Assembly: GCF_000330505.1 (NCBI RefSeq)
Contig: NW_004191702.1
Location: forward strand, 58,714-71,113
Source: Entamoeba invadens IP1
Lineage: Eukaryota; Evosea; Mastigamoebida; Endamoebidae
Direction: 5' to 3'
Length of the DNA stretch: 12,400 nt
The number at the start of each line of letters is the position of its first letter. Within the stretch, counting starts at the first letter, position 1. Below are positions 9,077 through 12,400 of this stretch, piece after piece. Position numbers and translations under genes: made by a program. The notes under the pieces are model-generated. The model ran no database searches, was not told the origin of the DNA, and worked only from the letters and a program-made list of their open reading frames with translations.

Positions 9077-9569
9077 GAATAAATGTTCAACTTTATTTTT
9101 TTTGTTTTATACTCACAAAAAAGAAACTTTTTTGAACAATACAATAACTAAAACAAAAAGTTGAATTATGTTATAAATCAACATAAAATGTAACTCGATA
9201 TTTAAATGATGAGTTTAACTGCTTGTTTTAATAAAAAACATTAAAATTCAGAATTCTAATTGTCATAAAACAAATAAAGCAGTTTTGTATATTGATTTTG
9301 GATGGTGCAGATGTTAAACATCTCGTTCATAAAACAATAATGATGAATAAAGCCAACTTGTGTGATTCAAAAACTCCTTCACTGCAAATTTTGATAAACA
9401 CGAGACTGTTGAATGGTGTTACCCAAAATACTAATTGAGAAGATCGTGCAACTTTAGTTATAGTTTATTTATGATATTTTAATTAGAGTAATAGTTTTAA
9501 TAAAATTTGTTTGTGTTTTTTTGTTTTGTTTAATAAATACATATAATTGTTTTATTATAATTATACTAC
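9077..9569 (-). repeat. Right copy of the 493-bp near-identical inverted repeat
   Basis: This is the reverse complement of 4203-4695, differing at about two positions, with 4381 bp between the copies. Read on the plus strand it contains ATGATGAGTTTAACTGC at 9206, directly after a TATTTAAA-like string. It also contains an open frame without an early ATG at 9235-9438 whose conceptual product includes DGADVKHLVHKT and MMNKANLCDSKTPS. The second part of that frame begins at an internal ATG (9340). This looks like a decayed coding segment in more than one frame, but a 67-codon open run can arise by chance at this base composition. Confidence 0.9.
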
Positions 9570-10967
9570 GAAGAAAATTGAACAGTAAAGTGTGCAATTA
9601 CAAAAAGAAAAATTATCGAAGTGGTAGAGATGTATAATTTATAATATACAAATTAGTATTACAAAGTTCTTGACTTGAATTTAAAAATATTATTATAAAT
9701 ATTAAATTCAGATGTAAAATTTTTGAAAAAACACATAACAATAATAATAAAGTGGTTTGAAAAGTTCACTTTAGAATTTGAGTCTTGTAAGTCAAATAAT
9801 TTTAAATATAATGTTAAATAAAACAGATGCATGAAAAAAATATAACACTTTTTTGTTTATAAGTACATATATTATAAGAAAATTGGATAAAAAGTACAAT
9901 ATACAATGTTTAGTTATTAAAAAAAAATTGACCATAACAATAAATACAGTAAAATAATTTCAATTTATTCGTCAAACGACAACATGAAAAAAGCAACAAT
10001 GTTTATCTATATGACATTTGAAGGTAAATTTACACTTCTTAGACTTAAATAATCATCGAAACAACAACTACACGTTGATTTTATAAAAATTGTATTTGCA
10101 CGACTCAAACTTGTACATTTGAATTAGCATAATTTTCCAATCGAAGTGGTATTTGCTGGTATTTCTAAACTGATCAAATCGTGACATTAACATTAACAGT
10201 TATTATCAAGTGATATGACACAATCGAGTATATCAATACTGAATTTTTCTTTGTCAAAATGTGTGTATGTCACAATTTTAAAAATAAATTTTGATTTTTG
10301 TTTTAATATACTGAACCATAATCAACATTGAACCACACTTTAACTTGATAAAAAGTAATAATCTTTGTTTTGTGTTTTTATTTGTTTATAATTTCATAAT
10401 TTTTATTCTTTTGAAAGTCAACAAATAATTATCAATAAATTTTTATTCCTTTTTATACCATAAGTGGGGTGTTTCAATATTTGGAATTTTTTTATAATTT
10501 TATGAGTTAATTGTATTAAGCTAAGAACAAACTTTCCATAAAACTTTTACAAATAAATTCTATATTAATAATTCTTCAATATTTGCAAAATACTTTGATA
10601 CAATCATAATGTGATAATTGTCAAGTGTTGACATTGTTAATTTTTTAAAGTTTTTTTTAATAAATTCAGAACAATGTTGTTTGTTTTGATTTTTAAATGA
10701 CGATTATAAAAATAAAGCCTGTCCAGAAACAGTATTTATTTTTGTTTAACTTATTATTGATTATGGTTGGTTGGTTTTTTAACGACTCAAAATTTACATA
10801 TAACAAAAAATAACAAATATGAATGTTAACAATTTACTCTAAAAACAAAGAAGCGATGCTATTTTTACATCAACAAACATAACAATTTATTTGGTACCAT
10901 AAGAAAACTAAAAACAATAGTGTTTTATTCAAAAACACGTTAACGAACACACATTAAACAATTAAAT
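9570..10967. other. AT-rich spacer with a few GC-richer patches
   Basis: No gene is supported. The 12-mer ATCGAAGTGGTA occurs twice in the same orientation (9615-9626 and 10140-10151). A minus-strand open run of about 43 codons ends at 10193 (conceptual VTYTHFDKEKFSIDILD), but runs this long are expected by chance here. A hairpin lies at 10708-10743: nine A/T pairs, then a 2x2 internal loop, then CTGT-CCAGAA-ACAG. The remainder is A/T-rich. Confidence 0.45.
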
Positions 10968-11439
10968 ATGACAATGATTCAAACAATTATAACTGAAAAT
11001 ATAAAACAACGAAAATCAAAAAAAGAAGAGGTGTTGTGTACGTTAAAGAATATCACAGAGTTTCAACAACCAGTTTTCCAACTCATTGATTTTGAAAAGA
11101 TTTTTAAACTTTTCTGGAAGTTTGTTAGCAATAACTTCCCATTATTTTGTTCAAATATATCACCAAATCAACCGTATTTATTCACGTTTGGATGTTTGGA
11201 AATGAAAGGTCGAATAATCTCAACTTTATTTATGTTAATGGTTGTGTAATTGGTTATTGAGTTTCTGAATAGTTATATTAATTATAATTTATTCTGATCT
11301 TATCCCATAGGTTGGTAACATTTTCATTAAAAATAGACCAAAAAATATAAATAAAGTTTATCGAATGAATAATGTTTTTAGACTGACTTTGTCATATTTT
11401 TTACATATATGGACCTGTCAAAAACCTAGCATATTTTGA
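10968..11439 (+). CDS. Small unknown protein, possibly two exons
   Basis: The first frame (10968-11249) encodes 93 residues from MTMIQTIITENIKQ, with an aromatic, hydrophobic centre (FEKIFKLFWKFVSNNFPLF) and YLFTFGCLEMKGR near the end. I do not recognise it. If unspliced it stops at TAA 11247-11249. A 70-base intron at 11241-11310 is plausible: donor GTTGTG (weak match to the Entamoeba GTTTGT), a CTGAT branch-like string, a pyrimidine-rich stretch and the acceptor CCCATAG. Removing it joins phase 0 to phase 0 and adds 42 residues (VGNIFIKNRPKNINKVYRM and onward) up to TGA 11437-11439, giving 133 residues. GTGTAA at 11244 is an alternative donor in the same phase. The segment is less AT-rich than its flanks. 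The whole call could still be chance, since neither exon is long. Confidence 0.35.
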
Positions 11440-12026
11440 CCTTCCACATCCTCTCCGAAAATAGAATTTATTTGCTATTTTCAATAGTTTGATTATTTAA
11501 CAACAATTTATTTTAATTAGATAATAAAAAGAGTTATATTTTAAATGTTATATTATCATTTTATTTAAACTGTTTTAAATGAATAATTCGTTTAAAATAA
11601 CCATAACACCAATGATAAACGAATTTGCTGTTTTATTCTTTTATTTTTTTATTGAGTATAAAAAATGTCAATTCTTCTTTTTCTTAAAAAAAATCAAAAC
11701 AAACCCGTTTTATTTTTTAGAAATAAATACAAATTTACTCATTTACGACAAATAAAACGTTTCGGCTGGATTCAAGACAAATAGACGTTTTTGACTGTAT
11801 TTAATAAATCAAACAAATACCATAATAATACAAAAAATGAATAATAATTGGGTAGTTAATTATAATATACCGGATTTAATTATTTTATACATATCTAAAT
11901 ATATTAGATATCAAAGTTGTTTGTGTTTTGAAATTAATTTTATTTGTAGATATAATTGTTTAATAACATATAAAATGAAAATGAAAAAATATTTTTAATT
12001 GTTTTTTATTTTTGTGTTGTCAAAAA
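11440..12026. other. AT-rich spacer with short inverted and direct repeats
   Basis: No gene is supported. Three small structures stand out. A perfect 10-bp inverted repeat AATTCGTTTA/TAAACGAATT lies at 11585-11594 and 11616-11625, with a 21-base loop. A near-direct repeat GACAAATA(AA/G)ACGTTT lies at 11747-11762 and 11776-11790. An 8-bp hairpin ATATCTAA-ATATA-TTAGATAT lies at 11891-11911. The patch 11440-11465 is GC-richer but has no convincing frame. Confidence 0.45.
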
Positions 12027-12113
12027 TGGGGATTATATGAATCGAACCTACAGTCTTTACCAAACCAGATAATTTTATTGAAAAGTTATACACTACCATT
12101 GTGCTAAATCCCC
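12027..12113 (-). tRNA. tRNA or tRNA pseudogene, isotype unassigned, with possible short intron
   Basis: On the minus strand GGGGATT (5') pairs perfectly with AATCCCC (3') as a 7-bp acceptor stem, followed by a discriminator A and then TTTTT, a Pol III terminator. T8-A9 precede a D arm GCAC-AATGGTA-GTGT (one G-U pair), which also forms a good A box. GGTTCGATTC is a canonical T loop and B box. The T stem GTAGG/CATAT has one mismatch and one wobble. At 87 bases it is about 15 longer than a standard type I tRNA. Either a 15-base intron lies after position 37, giving anticodon loop TTTCAAT and a stem with one mismatch, or it has a long variable arm as in Leu/Ser tRNAs (loop TTCAATA). Neither reading gives a clean anticodon arm, so the isotype is open. 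CCA is not encoded, as expected in eukaryotes. The mismatches suggest a relic. Confidence 0.6.
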
Positions 12114-12350
12114 TTAATATATTTAATTGAATTAAACTTATAAATTTTGTTAACTTGTTGATTATATTGATTAAATAATTTACAACTTATTTTAAATTGT
12201 AGTAAAAATAATATTTATTGTTACAAATTATTTTTTTATTATTTCAAAAACATTAATTTAAACCCCCAATAAAAAGAACAAAAATAATTGTAATCGAATT
12301 CAATTTCAATTTCTAATTAATATTTTATTTAACCAGTTTTTTCCACCATA

Positions 12351-12400
12351 TTAATCAAAATTAAGTATTTGCTGCTGTTGTTGTTGAATAAAACTCACGT
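12351..12400 (-). CDS. Partial C-terminus of a gene running off the window, with a glutamine run
   Basis: On the minus strand the frame entering from the right edge reads VSFIQQQQQQILNFD and stops at TAA (12351-12353). The six glutamines are encoded by mixed CAA and CAG codons, so the run is not a pure triplet repeat. Glutamine runs are common in low-complexity tails of AT-rich protist proteins. With only 15 codons visible, this could also be non-coding CTG/TTG sequence. The tRNA-like gene lies about 240 bases away on the same strand. Confidence 0.3.
   Translation of the reverse strand, partial: VSFIQQQQQQILNFD

Noticed and set aside
10193..10324. Minus-strand open run with a protein-like segment
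   Set aside because: It has no usable ATG and is only about 43 codons; dozens of such runs are expected by chance in DNA this rich in A and T.
11410..11465. Minus-strand reading with RGCGRSKYARF
   Set aside because: It is under 20 codons, ends in a stop, has no family match I can name, and overlaps the candidate second exon.

Overview
The window looks like nuclear DNA of a very AT-rich protist, most plausibly an Entamoeba species. The main evidence is one long intronless gene for a secreted or membrane cysteine-rich protein with CxxC repeats, a single transmembrane helix and a tail that recalls the juxtamembrane segment of Entamoeba transmembrane kinases (TMKs). The very AT-rich spacer and a possible short intron agree with this. 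About 8.7 kb of nearly gene-free DNA would fit a roomy genome such as E. invadens better than the compact E. histolytica, but I cannot prove genus or species from the sequence alone.

Layout. Positions 7-3657 (minus) hold the one strong gene, a 1216-residue type I membrane protein. Positions 3658-12400 are mostly spacer. Inside it lies a nearly perfect 493-bp inverted repeat, left copy 4203-4695 and right copy 9077-9569, separated by 4381 bp. The interval between the copies holds a GC-richer island full of hairpins (about 5960-6262), a smaller hairpin cluster (7181-7251), and two overlapping helical reading frames on the minus strand (8036-8526). Those two frames would fuse if a five-A run carried one more A. 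Right of the repeat there is a small plus-strand gene candidate that may be spliced (10968-11439). Near the right edge there is an unusual tRNA or tRNA relic on the minus strand (12027-12113), then a short partial coding end with a glutamine run (12351-12400, minus).

How the parts relate. There is no operon-like organisation. The surface protein is an independent gene. The inverted repeat and its interior could be one long-terminal-inverted-repeat element carrying a decayed gene, or two recent opposite insertions of one repeat, or an inverted duplication. I saw no target-site duplication that would decide between these. At this base composition, open frames of 40-70 codons occur by chance many times in a window this size, so the small genes are given modest confidence.
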